A stretch of DNA of 43,323 bases from assembly GCA_012961935.1 (NCBI GenBank), contig DTYI01000133.1, forward strand, positions 1 to 43,323, in the 5' to 3' direction. The position numbers and the translations under genes are program-made. Numbering within the stretch: position 1 is the first letter of the stretch; every line of letters begins with the position of its first letter. Under the pieces are notes generated by a model that was not told the DNA's origin, searched no databases, and was given only the letters and a program-made list of their open reading frames with translations. Origin of the DNA: Thiotrichales bacterium (GTDB lineage: Bacteria; Pseudomonadota; Gammaproteobacteria; CAZUMV01). Below are positions 1 through 9,591 of the stretch, in pieces.

Positions 1-401
1 AAATCATTCCTGATGATTTTGTCGCGCATTTTTAAGTGTGTACTTCTTTTTAACAACATCGCAGATGCGCAAGTCCGTTTTTTGTGACGCGACAAGAAAG
101 AGACGAAAAAAACGCACCCGTCATTCGCCTTAATCCGTTGCTGCAAGCGTCAATCGGGGTCGTGCTGCAGGCGCTCCCGGTGCCGGCATCACTCAATCGC
201 CCATCCGAGTAGCAGTCTGGTGCAGAACAGGAATCAAGCCGTGTGCGGGGTGTCTTTTCTTTTGGTTCGTTTTCTTTGGACAAGAAAAGAAAATGATCTC
301 GTAGCCTTTCGACTAAGCAGAAAAAGAAATGCAAACTTAATAGGCTACGAAATATACCCATGAATTTTCTTATAGAAAAGATAAATTCGTTACGAAACGA
401 T
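1..401. repeat. Gene-free stretch, probable dispersed intergenic repeat
   Basis: No convincing gene is present. The minus-strand ORF of 142 codons (50-478) runs out of the 3' end of the ABC permease in another frame and has the low-complexity, cysteine- and arginine-rich composition of non-coding DNA. Its tail, with phrases such as FFSSLSCRVTKN, resembles spurious ORFs I recall being called repeatedly in proteobacterial intergenic repeats. That resemblance is from memory and unverified. The first 19 bases form a hairpin with 7-bp arms, AAATCAT and ATGATTT. I see no RNA gene or clear promoter here. Confidence 0.4.
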
Positions 402-1559
402 TCATGTCGCTGTTCGTCTACCATAAAAAAACAAAGCCAGCCCAAATAGGCCAGTCGCCAACAATAAAAGCTTCCCAATTTCTGGTAGAATATTTTCCAG
501 CGTACCCTGCCGTAATAAGATATCCAGATAACCCTCCAGCCCCCAGTTCATGGGTGAGAATTTTGCGACGCTTTGCATGAAGTCGGGCATGATAAATATG
601 GGCACCATGATGCCGCCGATTGCGGCCAGTAGCAGGTTGCTGATGCCGCCGATTGTGGTTGCCTGTTCGGTTGTTTTGACTAGCGTGGCAACCAGTAAGG
701 CAAAGCTGATGGCGGTGACGCTGATTGCCATTGAGATGGGGATGAGTAGCCACGGGTTTTCTGGTAATTGCAGCGCATCGCCGCCGAGCAGTGGCACAAG
801 GTAAATGCCGACTAAAAACATCAGCAGGGTTTGAATTAGATTGATGCCCAGGTAAGGGATTAATTTTCCGATTAATAAAAAACTACCGGGGATGGGGTAG
901 GTCTTTAGACGTTGTAAAGTGCCTTGCTGTTTTTCAATCAGGAAGGTGGTTGCGATCGGGATCACGACAAAGAACATGGAAAATATTAACCAGGCTGGTA
1001 CGCTTTGCTGGACTGAGGTTGGTTGTTTCGTTTTGCCTTTGCTTTTGAATAATTCGTGAACGGATATTAGTTCAGATAATTTTGTGTCTTGAGTGTCTTC
1101 AGGATTTCTGGTTTGCGGAACCTTTTTCAGAAGCTGCTGCAGTTTTTCTGCGGTTAGAACCTGGCTGATTGATGCAAGAATAAGTTGCCGCAGTTGGGGA
1201 GGTGTAGAAGGTGCGTAATAAATTTCCAGTTGTGGTTGTTCAGCAGAGTTTATGTTTTTTGGAATCAGTATTGCCGCGTTGATCTCATCATTTTTTGCAG
1301 ATTCTTTTATGGTTTCAATTTCTTGAAAAGAAGCAACCTGAAAACCTTTTATATTCTCAAGTTTGCTTTTTAATTGGTGGCCACTGTCTTCCAGCCATAA
1401 ACCAATTTCAGGTTTGTTATCGGTTTCCTGCTCCATCGTATTTTTCAGGCTGAGTGACATAATCAGGATGAAGGTCATCGGCATGATGAAAAGCACAGCA
1501 AGTGCGTGGATGTCGCGAGTGACCAGTAAGAGTTCTTTTTTCAGGATGGCCGCAAACAT
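402..1559 (-). CDS. ABC-2 type exporter permease
   Basis: Membrane subunit of an ABC-2 exporter that works with the ATPase encoded just upstream. It has an N-terminal membrane segment (ALAVLFIMPMTFILIM), then a soluble extracytoplasmic domain of roughly 170 residues, then about five membrane segments ending near FGLALFFYGRR. This is the usual layout of YhaP/NatB/DrrB-like permeases with a large external loop. The ORF track starts 21 codons earlier, but that extension overlaps the ATPase gene. I choose the ATG at 1559 (MFAAILKKELLL), one base after the ATPase stop, which implies translational coupling. The substrate (drug, sodium or lipid) cannot be read from the sequence. Confidence 0.85.
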   Translation of the reverse strand: MFAAILKKELLLVTRDIHALAVLFIMPMTFILIMSLSLKNTMEQETDNKPEIGLWLEDSGHQLKSKLENIKGFQVASFQEIETIKESAKNDEINAAILIPKNINSAEQPQLEIYYAPSTPPQLRQLILASISQVLTAEKLQQLLKKVPQTRNPEDTQDTKLSELISVHELFKSKGKTKQPTSVQQSVPAWLIFSMFFVVIPIATTFLIEKQQGTLQRLKTYPIPGSFLLIGKLIPYLGINLIQTLLMFLVGIYLVPLLGGDALQLPENPWLLIPISMAISVTAISFALLVATLVKTTEQATTIGGISNLLLAAIGGIMVPIFIMPDFMQSVAKFSPMNWGLEGYLDILLRQGTLENILPEIGKLLLLATGLFGLALFFYGRRTAT

Positions 1560-1560
1560 G

Positions 1561-2475
1561 TTAGTCCCTGAGTGTTGTGCGTGTGAGTTTAAAAAATAAT
1601 GATTCCAATGTCTGGCTGCCAAATTCTATGTGCGTGATGTTGAGCCCATTTGCCTGTAGTTTTTGTATGAGTTCAGGCAGTTTTTGCGTGTCTTTTAAAA
1701 TGGCTTCAAACTGGTTGCCCTGTTGTTTAAAACTGTCCTGCGCAAAAAATGGCATGAGTGTTGCGCTTTTTGCGTTGATCTCCCGGTCGGTCTGAATGCT
1801 GATATGTGTTTTCTGTTTTAGTAAATCATTTATTTTTCCAGTCATTAAAATATTTCCATGATCCATAATGGCGATGTTGTCGCAAAGTTGTTCAACCTCC
1901 TCCATATAATGGCTGGTGTAGAGAATGGTCGTGCCTTTTTCATTCAGTGACTTTATGGCCTGCAAAATAAAATGACGGGACTGTGGGTCGATGCCGACAG
2001 TGGGTTCGTCTAGAATGAGTAATTCTGGATTGTTGAGCAAGCCAATTGCCAGATTAAGGCGACGTTTGAGTCCGCCTGAAAAGTGTTTAGCTACTCTGTT
2101 TTTATGAGAGTCGAGACCAGTTGTTTCGACAGCTTTTTCTATGCTGTATTTTCTGTTTTTGTTGGGAGATAGTGCAGCAAAGAAAGAAAGATTTTCAGAA
2201 ACAGTTAGCTGAGGATAAAAAGCATAATCCTGGGGTACGACTGAAAGTTGTTGCAGGATGCGTGAACGATGCCGGTCATAGTTCATGCCACTGATTTCGA
2301 GGCTACCTTTTTGTGGTTTGTTTAATCCGGTGATGAGCGAGATCAATGTCGTTTTGCCTGCACCGTTCGGGCCCAGTAATCCAAATATTGCGCCTCTTCG
2401 AATCTCAAGGTTAACAGCGTTGAGTACCCGTGTTTCAGTGTCGTATGAGAAATCTATGTCGCGGGCTTTTATCAC
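1561..2475 (-). CDS. ABC transporter ATP-binding protein (CcmA/DrrA-like)
   Basis: Cytoplasmic ATPase that powers the ABC-2 permease next to it. It has Walker A GPNGAGKTT near residue 35, signature SGGLKRRLNLA near 134, Walker B LLILDEPTVGID near 153 and the switch histidine in TSHYMEE. After the nucleotide-binding domain comes a C-terminal extension of about 85 residues, as in DrrA/NatA-type ATPases. The start is GTG at 2475, with no obvious Shine-Dalgarno sequence. Transcription diverges from the DUF4390-ntrYX operon across a 123-bp gap. The substrate is unknown. Confidence 0.9.
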   Translation of the reverse strand: MIKARDIDFSYDTETRVLNAVNLEIRRGAIFGLLGPNGAGKTTLISLITGLNKPQKGSLEISGMNYDRHRSRILQQLSVVPQDYAFYPQLTVSENLSFFAALSPNKNRKYSIEKAVETTGLDSHKNRVAKHFSGGLKRRLNLAIGLLNNPELLILDEPTVGIDPQSRHFILQAIKSLNEKGTTILYTSHYMEEVEQLCDNIAIMDHGNILMTGKINDLLKQKTHISIQTDREINAKSATLMPFFAQDSFKQQGNQFEAILKDTQKLPELIQKLQANGLNITHIEFGSQTLESLFFKLTRTTLRD

Positions 2476-2598
2476 GGTAAATGGTTGAATCTTTGAAACA
2501 GCGCATTATGCCGGATGGACTAAAAAAATGTAATGACTTCTATATCGTGTGAAAATAGCAGAGAATGATAGATTCTTCCCTAAATATAACGGTCTGGT

Positions 2599-3174
2599 TT
2601 GAGTAAGCTCGCTTTTAAAAACAAGCTTTTATTTCTGTTGATGTGTTTCGCAGTGGCGCAGCACGCTGCATTCGCAGAATCAATCGATGCAAAATTTTCG
2701 ATTAGCGATATCAGGAGTGAATTAAAAGAGGGTGTTTATCATTTAAATGCCAGACTGGATTTGCAGTTGGGTGATGAAATGCGCGAAGCACTGCGCAACG
2801 GCGTGCCGCTGGTTTTTGTGCTGGAGCTGGAAATTCTTGAGCCCAGATTTAAATGGCTGAATCGTGAAGTTGCGCATGTCGAGCAGCGTTATGAGCTGCG
2901 TTATCATGCGCTCAGTCAACAGTATTTGCTGACTAATTTAAATACGGGGATTCAGTCGGCCTTCCATAACCTTACCTTTGCTTTGAGTAAATTAAGTTAT
3001 ATTGAAAATTTACCGCTACTGGATGCGGATGTTATTGAAGGTCGGGATGATGTGCTTGCCCGGCTGCGGATTCGGCTTGATGTGGGCAAGTTGCCATTGC
3101 CGCTTAAAATTCGTGCCTACACCAGTCAGAACTGGTATACAACAAGCACCTGGGTGCGGTGGGCATTGCAATGA
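2599..3174 (+). CDS. DUF4390 domain secreted protein
   Basis: Predicted exported protein of about 191 residues. It opens with a signal peptide (KNKLLFLLMCFAVAQHAAFA, cleavage expected after AFA), followed by a beta-rich domain matching the DUF4390 family, which commonly sits directly upstream of NtrY-like kinases. The start is TTG at 2599; the in-frame ATG at 2641 would destroy the signal peptide, so TTG is preferred. Its stop overlaps the ATG of ntrY (ATGA at 3171-3174), so the two are translationally coupled. A role in modulating the kinase from the periplasm is inferred from this linkage only. Confidence 0.8.
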   Translation: MSKLAFKNKLLFLLMCFAVAQHAAFAESIDAKFSISDIRSELKEGVYHLNARLDLQLGDEMREALRNGVPLVFVLELEILEPRFKWLNREVAHVEQRYELRYHALSQQYLLTNLNTGIQSAFHNLTFALSKLSYIENLPLLDADVIEGRDDVLARLRIRLDVGKLPLPLKIRAYTSQNWYTTSTWVRWALQ

Positions 3175-5369
3175 GGCGCTGGCGCTGGATCATCCGTTCT
3201 CTGCCGATGCTGGTGTTGTTTGTCCTGATTCTGGTGTCGCTCAATTTCATGAGTCTTGCGGCGAGCGACTCGGATCGGTTTGATCAACTTTATATCGGCC
3301 TGCTGTTATTTAATGGCGCGATGCTGCTATTGCTGACGGTTATTATCATTGTCCGTCTGTTTGTTCTCATCCGACAACTTTATAAGCGAGACTCTGGCGC
3401 TCGCCTGACCTGGCGTCTGGTATTGATGTTTATCGTTGTTGCGCTGGTGCCCGTGCTGATGGTGTATGGCTTTTCAGTTCGTTTTCTCGGCAGCGGTATT
3501 GATAGCTGGTTTGACGTGAAAATTGAGCAATCACTTGAAGATGCGCTGGAACTCAGTCGGTTGTCGCTTGAATATCGCATGCAGGAAGACCTCAACCAGG
3601 TCGAGCAAGCCGCGGAGGAACTGGCGAATATTCCTGAGGTACTGGCTGGTTTGAGCTTGAACGATATCCGTCGCCGCGCGGGTGCAGTGGAGATGGCGCT
3701 GTTGGGAAATAATAATCGGATTATCGCAACCAGCAGTGAGCAGTATGAGCTTGCAGTTCCCAAATTCCCGACGGAAGATATCATGTTGTTATTAGGCCAG
3801 GGGCAAAACTATATCGGTCTGGAACCCGCCGGAGAAGATGGCTTGCGTATCCGTGCGGTGGTGCGAATCAAGCCGGATGGGCGTATTTCCGAGTCCAAAG
3901 TGCTTGTGGCATTATTTCCGGTTTCACAACGTATCAGCGCACTGGCCGATAGTGTCCAGGCGGCTTATGGTGAATACAAAGGGCTGGTTTTCCTGCGCAA
4001 GCCATTGAAGCGCAGCTTTAAACTGACGCTGGCGCTGGTCTTGCTACTGAGTACCCTGTTTGCGATCTGGGCTGCATTTGCCATGGCGCGAAGGTTGCTC
4101 TCGCCGATTGTTGAACTGGCTGAAGCAACCAGGGCTGTCGCCGCGGGTGACTATGAACAAAAATTACCCGTGTTGCAGTCTGATGAGATGGGTTTTCTGG
4201 TTAAATCTTTTAATGAAATGACAGCACGCATGGATCAGGCGAGAATGGCCGCCGAGTTGAGTCAACGTGTGGCGGAAAGTCAGCGCAGCTATTTACAGGC
4301 TGTTCTGGGGCATTTAACGACCGGCGTATTGACCATTGATGCGGGGAATAACCTGCGTACCGCCAATGATGCGGCCAACGCTATCCTGGAAACCCGAATG
4401 CTGTTGCAGCAATATATCGGCAGGCCGTTTGCTGAAGTCTGCAAAGGTTCGCCGTTACTGGAAGATTTCTGCAAGAAGATTGGCCCTGAGCTAAGGAGTA
4501 GAACACCAGAATGGCAGCGGGAGGTGCATCTGTTCGGCGCGACCGGGCGGAAAGTTTTACTATGCCGGGGTGTGGAATTACCGGCAACTGCCAGTAAAGG
4601 GAGTGGACAAATTATTGTCTTTGATGACGTTACTAATATGATCAAAGTTCAACGAGATGCTGCCTGGGGTGAAGTGGCAAGGCGCCTTGCGCACGAAATC
4701 AAAAACCCGCTGACGCCGATACAGCTTTCAGCGGAACGTTTGCAGCATAAGCTGGGAAAGGATTTGTCGGCGAAGCAACAGGAAGTTTTGCAGCGCGCCA
4801 CCCATACCATCATTCAACAGGTGGACGCGATGAAAGAAATGGTCAACGAGTTCAGGGATTATGCCAGCACACCGGAGCCAGTGCTGGAGAAATGTGATTT
4901 GAATGCGCTGGTTAAAGAGGTTGCTGATTTGTATACCGATTTTCGTCCGGGAGTTCAGGTGCAGTTAGATCTGGATAAACGTTTGCCGGAAGTCATTGTG
5001 GATGCTGGACGGATTCGCCAGGTGCTACATAATCTGATTAAAAATGGCTTTGAAGCCCTCAAGGCTGAAACGCAAGGTGAACTGAATATCGCCACCCAGA
5101 AGTTTTCATCAGCCCAGGGTGATTATGTTGAGTTACGCGTCAGTGATAGCGGACATGGTATCTCAGAGGATATGATAGATACCCTGTTCGAACCTTATGC
5201 GACCAACAAGACTAAAGGTACTGGACTGGGGCTTGCGATTGTAAAGAAGATTGCTGAAGAGCATGGTGGTATTGTGATCGCCAGAAACCAGCCGCAGGGT
5301 GGCGCACAAATTGTTATTCGCCTGCCGAGTCGTCGGCGGCTGAATACTGTACAGGAGAAAACTGCATGA
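3171..5369 (+). CDS. ntrY: NtrY-like sensor histidine kinase
   Basis: Membrane sensor kinase of the NtrY/NtrX pair, about 732 residues from the ATG at 3171. The track start at 3159 is a GTG four codons upstream. It has three N-terminal membrane segments (LPMLVLFVLILVSL, LLLLTVIIIVRLF, LVLMFIVVALVPVL), a periplasmic sensor region, a fourth segment near residue 285 (TLALVLLLSTLFAIWAAF), HAMP, PAS, then HisKA with RLAHEIKNPLTP (phosphorylated His) and HATPase_c with N box NLIKNGFEAL, G1 DSGHGIS and G2 GTGLGLAI. All catalytic motifs are intact. It overlaps ntrX by 4 bp. NtrYX systems are linked to nitrogen and redox control in other proteobacteria; the signal here is unknown. Confidence 0.93.
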   Translation: MRRWRWIIRSLPMLVLFVLILVSLNFMSLAASDSDRFDQLYIGLLLFNGAMLLLLTVIIIVRLFVLIRQLYKRDSGARLTWRLVLMFIVVALVPVLMVYGFSVRFLGSGIDSWFDVKIEQSLEDALELSRLSLEYRMQEDLNQVEQAAEELANIPEVLAGLSLNDIRRRAGAVEMALLGNNNRIIATSSEQYELAVPKFPTEDIMLLLGQGQNYIGLEPAGEDGLRIRAVVRIKPDGRISESKVLVALFPVSQRISALADSVQAAYGEYKGLVFLRKPLKRSFKLTLALVLLLSTLFAIWAAFAMARRLLSPIVELAEATRAVAAGDYEQKLPVLQSDEMGFLVKSFNEMTARMDQARMAAELSQRVAESQRSYLQAVLGHLTTGVLTIDAGNNLRTANDAANAILETRMLLQQYIGRPFAEVCKGSPLLEDFCKKIGPELRSRTPEWQREVHLFGATGRKVLLCRGVELPATASKGSGQIIVFDDVTNMIKVQRDAAWGEVARRLAHEIKNPLTPIQLSAERLQHKLGKDLSAKQQEVLQRATHTIIQQVDAMKEMVNEFRDYASTPEPVLEKCDLNALVKEVADLYTDFRPGVQVQLDLDKRLPEVIVDAGRIRQVLHNLIKNGFEALKAETQGELNIATQKFSSAQGDYVELRVSDSGHGISEDMIDTLFEPYATNKTKGTGLGLAIVKKIAEEHGGIVIARNQPQGGAQIVIRLPSRRRLNTVQEKTA

Positions 5370-6718
5370 CAGCACAACGTATATTAGTGGTGGATGACGA
5401 GCCTGAAATCCGCAACGCAGTAAAGGACATTCTTGAAGACGAAGGCTTCGATGTCAGCCTGGCTGAAAGCGCGGCCCAGGCCAGAGAGCAACGTAAACAG
5501 CAACAGCCTGATCTGGTGCTGCTGGATATATGGATGCCGGATGAAGATGGCGTCAGCCTGCTCAAAGACTGGAAGCAGAATGAAGACATGCAGACCCCTA
5601 TCGTGATGATGTCGGGTCACGGTACGGTGGAAACAGCCGTTGAAGCAACTCGACACGGCGCTTTTGATTTTATTGAGAAGCCGCTTTCTCTAGCCAAGTT
5701 GTTGCGCGTAACAACTCAGGCGCTTGAATCCGCCAATCAAGCCAGGCCTGCTACAGCTCCTAAAATCGAAGTGATAGAGCCAGTGGGAACCAGCCCGCAA
5801 ATGCAGCATCTGCGTGAGCAGCTTCAGCGTGCAGCACAGCATGACACCTGGGTGATGCTGACAGGTGAAGCCGGTTCCGGCAAATCCATGGTGGCGCGTT
5901 ACATTCACGCCAACAGCGCCAGGGCTAAAAAGCCATTTATTGAGCTGACCACGATGGGGCTGGATGCCGAAGAAATCACGGCACAGCTGTTTGGTCGTGA
6001 CGGGCAGGCTGGGTTGCTGGAGCAGGCCAGCGGCGGCACGTTATACATCAACGAGGTCGCGAATCTTGATTTACAGGCTCAGGCATTATTGGTCAATGCG
6101 CTGGAACAAAAAGGCATCACGCGGAAAAGCGATGGACAAAAAATTGCGCTGGATATGCGGATTATGGCGTCTACCCAGCACGACCTGAATCAGCGCGTGG
6201 CGGATAAAGCCTTCCGCGAAGACCTGTACTACCATTTGAATGTTCTTCCTTTGCGGCTGCCTGCTCTGCGTGAGCATGCAGAAGATATTCCAGAGCTGTT
6301 GGCTTTTTATGTCGATTACTTCAACACTTATGAAGGATTGGCGTTTCGACATTTCACCCTGGCGGCGCAAAACTATCTGCGCTATTACAGTTGGCCGGGT
6401 AATGTCCGGCAATTACGTAACCTGGTGCAGCGATTGCTGGTCATGGGAGATGGTACTGAAATCAGTCAGGATGAAGCAGAAGAAGCGTTGCTCAGTGATC
6501 GCGTGGCTCAGGTGCAGGAAGGCGCGTCCGACATTCTGGGTGAGGCGATGGAGCTACCGTTACGTGAAGCACGAGAAGTTTTCGAACGCGAATACCTGAT
6601 TCGTCAGCTGGAAAAATGTCATGGCAATGTCAGCCGTCTGGCCGAACGGGTAGGGATGGAGCGGACCCACCTTTATCGTAAAATGCGCGCGCTGGGTGTG
6701 AATCCAAAAAGAAACTGA
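5366..6718 (+). CDS. ntrX: NtrX-like response regulator lacking the GAFTGA loop
   Basis: Cytoplasmic partner of NtrY, 450 residues. The receiver domain has D10/D11, phospho-acceptor D54 (LVLLDIWMP) and K105. The central AAA+ domain has an intact Walker A (GEAGSGKS, 167-174), but the segment that normally carries the sigma-54 contact motif GAFTGA is shortened to LFGRDGQAGLLEQASGG. Walker B reads GTLYINEV, with Asn where Asp is usual. The C-terminal Fis-type HTH (GNVSRLAERVGMERTHLYRKM) is intact. It probably binds DNA, but classical sigma-54 activation is doubtful. It starts inside the ntrY stop (ATGA), with trkA 13 bp downstream. Confidence 0.92.
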   Translation: MTAQRILVVDDEPEIRNAVKDILEDEGFDVSLAESAAQAREQRKQQQPDLVLLDIWMPDEDGVSLLKDWKQNEDMQTPIVMMSGHGTVETAVEATRHGAFDFIEKPLSLAKLLRVTTQALESANQARPATAPKIEVIEPVGTSPQMQHLREQLQRAAQHDTWVMLTGEAGSGKSMVARYIHANSARAKKPFIELTTMGLDAEEITAQLFGRDGQAGLLEQASGGTLYINEVANLDLQAQALLVNALEQKGITRKSDGQKIALDMRIMASTQHDLNQRVADKAFREDLYYHLNVLPLRLPALREHAEDIPELLAFYVDYFNTYEGLAFRHFTLAAQNYLRYYSWPGNVRQLRNLVQRLLVMGDGTEISQDEAEEALLSDRVAQVQEGASDILGEAMELPLREAREVFEREYLIRQLEKCHGNVSRLAERVGMERTHLYRKMRALGVNPKRN

Positions 6719-6731
6719 GAACACTCGACAA

Positions 6732-8105
6732 ATGAAAATAATAATACTGGGCGCTGGGCAGGTTGGTTCCTCACTGGCCCAGCATCTGGCCAGCGAGGCA
6801 AATGACATCACAGTTGTTGATACCAATCGTGAGGTGCTTCGTGAGTTGCAGGATCGTCTTGATCTGCGCACGGTCGGTGGTCACTGTGCGCATCCAGATG
6901 TGCTGGAGCAGGCCAACGTCGAAGACGCTGATATGGTGATTGCCGTCACCGACAGCGATGAAACCAATATGGTCGCCTGCCAGATTGCCTACACGCTTTA
7001 TCACACGCCAACCAAAATCGCCCGGGTTCGAGAAGGGAGTTATCTGCAGCATCCAGAGCTTTTTGTGCAGGAGGCCTTGCCTGTTGATGTGCTGATCAGC
7101 CCGGAGCAACTGGTGACCGATCATGTCGTCCGCCTGATTCGTCACCCTGGTGCCTTGCAGGTGCTTGATTTTGCCGATGGCCGGGTACAACTGGTTGCCG
7201 TGCGAGCCTACTATGGTGGCCCATTGGTCGGACATGAACTGCGTGAACTCTCTGAGCATATGCCGGGTATTCAGACACGGGTGACCGCTATCTTCCGAGG
7301 TGGGCAGCCGATCAAAGTTGATGGCCATACCGTGATCGAAGCGGATGATGAGGTATTTTTTATCGCGGCCCCCAAACATATTCGCGCCATTATCAGTGAA
7401 TTACGGCAGGTCGATAAACCATACAAACGGATCATGATTGCAGGTGGCGGAAATATTGGTCGACGGCTGGCGCAGGCGCTGGAGTCACGCTATCAGGTCA
7501 AGATAATCGAGCGTGATGCCGAACGCTGCCGTTTCCTGGCTGAAGCCCTCAACGATACGATTGTGCTGCGCGCTGACGCGGCGGATGAAAGTGTGCTGGT
7601 CGAGGAGAATATCGAAAGCATGGACGTTTTTGTCGCGCTAACCAGTGACGATGAAGCCAATATTCTTTCAGCTATGCTGGCCAGACGTCTGGGTGCACGC
7701 AAGGTGATGTCGCTGATTAACCGACCCAGTTATGTTCAGCTCGTTGAAAGTGGTGTGGTGGATGTTGCTATTTCGCCACAGCAGATTACCATCGGCGCAC
7801 TGCTGACCCATATCCGCCGAGGCGATATGGTGTCCGTGCATTCACTGCGCCATGGTGCGGCCGAAGCGATTGAGGTCATCGCCCATGGTGATGCAAAAAC
7901 TTCCAAAGTTGTGGGTAGTCGGATTGATGAATTAAACCTGCCGGAAGGTACGCATATCGCAACATTGGTGCGTGAGGATCAGGTCATCATGGCGCACCAT
8001 GACGCCGTGATCGAAGCCGAAGATCACATCATTTTATTTGTCTCTGATAAACGGCGTATTACAGAAGTGGAGCAGATGTTCCAGGTTGGCGTGACTTTTA
8101 TCTAG
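6732..8105 (+). CDS. trkA: Trk potassium uptake regulatory protein TrkA
   Basis: Peripheral NAD-binding subunit that gates the TrkH potassium channel. It has the usual 457-458 residue length and two RCK modules in tandem. The first Rossmann fold has GAGQVGSSLA and the acidic VVDTNRE. The second has GGGNIGRRLA near residue 237 followed by KIIERDAERC. Each is followed by a TrkA-C domain. It lies 13 bp after ntrX and 20 bp before trkH. The ntrYX-trkAH order is familiar in gammaproteobacteria and suggests co-transcription. Confidence 0.95.
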   Translation: MKIIILGAGQVGSSLAQHLASEANDITVVDTNREVLRELQDRLDLRTVGGHCAHPDVLEQANVEDADMVIAVTDSDETNMVACQIAYTLYHTPTKIARVREGSYLQHPELFVQEALPVDVLISPEQLVTDHVVRLIRHPGALQVLDFADGRVQLVAVRAYYGGPLVGHELRELSEHMPGIQTRVTAIFRGGQPIKVDGHTVIEADDEVFFIAAPKHIRAIISELRQVDKPYKRIMIAGGGNIGRRLAQALESRYQVKIIERDAERCRFLAEALNDTIVLRADAADESVLVEENIESMDVFVALTSDDEANILSAMLARRLGARKVMSLINRPSYVQLVESGVVDVAISPQQITIGALLTHIRRGDMVSVHSLRHGAAEAIEVIAHGDAKTSKVVGSRIDELNLPEGTHIATLVREDQVIMAHHDAVIEAEDHIILFVSDKRRITEVEQMFQVGVTFI

Positions 8106-8125
8106 AGTCTGGAGCCATTAAAAAA

Positions 8126-9574
8126 ATGCAAATCCGGGTCGTACAAAGAATTTTGGGGTTACTGCTGATGATCTTCAGTCTCAGCATGCTGCCCTCTGCG
8201 ATTGTCGGTATGGTCGATGGTGGCCGAAGTGTTGCGCCATTCTTTGAAGGTTTTCTGCTTGTGCTGCTGGCTGGACTCGTATCATGGCTCCCGGCGCGGA
8301 ATGAAAAACGAGAATTACGTCTGCGTGATGGATTTTTAGTAGTTGTTCTCTTCTGGACAGTGCTTGGCCTGGCAGGTTCGGTACCTTTTATGCTTTCTGA
8401 GGCGCCCCATCTTTCTATCGCAGATGCAGTATTTGAATCGGTATCGGCGCTGACGACAACGGGTGCGACCGTCATTACCGGGCTGGATGATTTGCCCAAA
8501 AGTATTCTTTTTTACCGTCAGCAATTACAGTGGATGGGTGGCATGGGTATTATTGTGCTGGCGGTCGCCATCCTGCCCATGTTGGGTATCGGTGGCATGC
8601 AGCTTTACCGCGCGGAAACACCTGGGCCAGTCAAGGACAGCAAGCTCACCCCACGAATCACCGAAACAGCCAAGGCGCTCTGGTATATTTACCTGACCTT
8701 AACGGTTGCTTGTGGAGTGGCTTACTGGGCTGCCGGTATGGGCGTTTTTGATGCGGTTGTACACAGTTTTTCTACCGTGGCAATTGGTGGTTTTTCAACG
8801 CATGATGCCAGCATTGGTTATTTTAATAATGTAGCAATAGAATCCATCGCAATTGTGTTTATGCTGATATCGGGTGTAAATTATGCGCTGCATTTTACCG
8901 TCTGGAGAAATCATAATCCGATTACCTACTGGCATGATTCGGAATTCAAAACCTATATTATTCTGATTGGCCTCTCTGCCATGATTGTGATCGGATATCT
9001 TTTCCTTTCCACCAATACCCATCCTGTAGATGCTGTTCGGCAAGGTCTGTTTCAAACTGTCTCAATTGCCACCACGACCGGATTTTCCACAGCTGATTTC
9101 AGTGTCTGGCCTGCATTTCTGCCAGTATTATTGTTGTTTCTCAGTTTTTCTGGCGGTTGTGCAGGATCAACTGGTGGCGGCATGAAAGTGATTCGAGTGC
9201 TGTTGCTGCTCAAGCAGGGCAGTCGGGAATTGAAACGACTGATTCATCCCAATGCGCAGTTTGTCGTCAAGGTGGGGAACAAGCCTACGTCAGATACCGT
9301 GATTGAAGCGGTGTGGGGGTTTTTCTCTGCTTATATTTTGGTCTTCGTCATATTAATGTTACTGGTGATGGGTTCAGGGCTGGATCAGGTGACGGCTTTT
9401 TCTGCAGTTGCCGCCTCTATGAATAACCTGGGCCCGGGTCTGGGAAAAGTCGCCTCGAATTATCAGGGCATCAGTGATTTTGCCAAGTGGGTGTTGAGTT
9501 TTGCCATGATTATGGGGCGTCTGGAAATTTTTACGTTACTGGTGTTGCTGACCCCGGCTTTCTGGCGGCGTTAG
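8126..9574 (+). CDS. trkH: Trk potassium transporter membrane subunit TrkH
   Basis: Inner-membrane potassium channel-like subunit of 482 residues, the expected family length. Four pore repeats are recognisable by their filter segments: SALTTTGATVITG, STVAIGGFSTHD, IATTTGFSTADF and AASMNNLGPGLG. The conserved stretch GGCAGSTGGGMKVIR precedes the last repeat. It partners TrkA encoded directly upstream. The start is ATG at 8126, after an A-rich stretch with a GGAG about 13 bases upstream. I see nothing anomalous. Confidence 0.95.
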   Translation: MQIRVVQRILGLLLMIFSLSMLPSAIVGMVDGGRSVAPFFEGFLLVLLAGLVSWLPARNEKRELRLRDGFLVVVLFWTVLGLAGSVPFMLSEAPHLSIADAVFESVSALTTTGATVITGLDDLPKSILFYRQQLQWMGGMGIIVLAVAILPMLGIGGMQLYRAETPGPVKDSKLTPRITETAKALWYIYLTLTVACGVAYWAAGMGVFDAVVHSFSTVAIGGFSTHDASIGYFNNVAIESIAIVFMLISGVNYALHFTVWRNHNPITYWHDSEFKTYIILIGLSAMIVIGYLFLSTNTHPVDAVRQGLFQTVSIATTTGFSTADFSVWPAFLPVLLLFLSFSGGCAGSTGGGMKVIRVLLLLKQGSRELKRLIHPNAQFVVKVGNKPTSDTVIEAVWGFFSAYILVFVILMLLVMGSGLDQVTAFSAVAASMNNLGPGLGKVASNYQGISDFAKWVLSFAMIMGRLEIFTLLVLLTPAFWRR

Positions 9575-9591
9575 AGACGTTTGGTTTTGGT

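Noticed and set aside
6771-7379. Minus-strand ORF of 202 codons opposite trkA
   Set aside because: It is fully inside a well-supported trkA gene, and its translation has no family features.
9487-9591. Long N-terminal extension of the methyltransferase in the ORF track
   Set aside because: It overlaps the 3' end of trkH out of frame; the ATG at 9592 gives the normal methyltransferase start.
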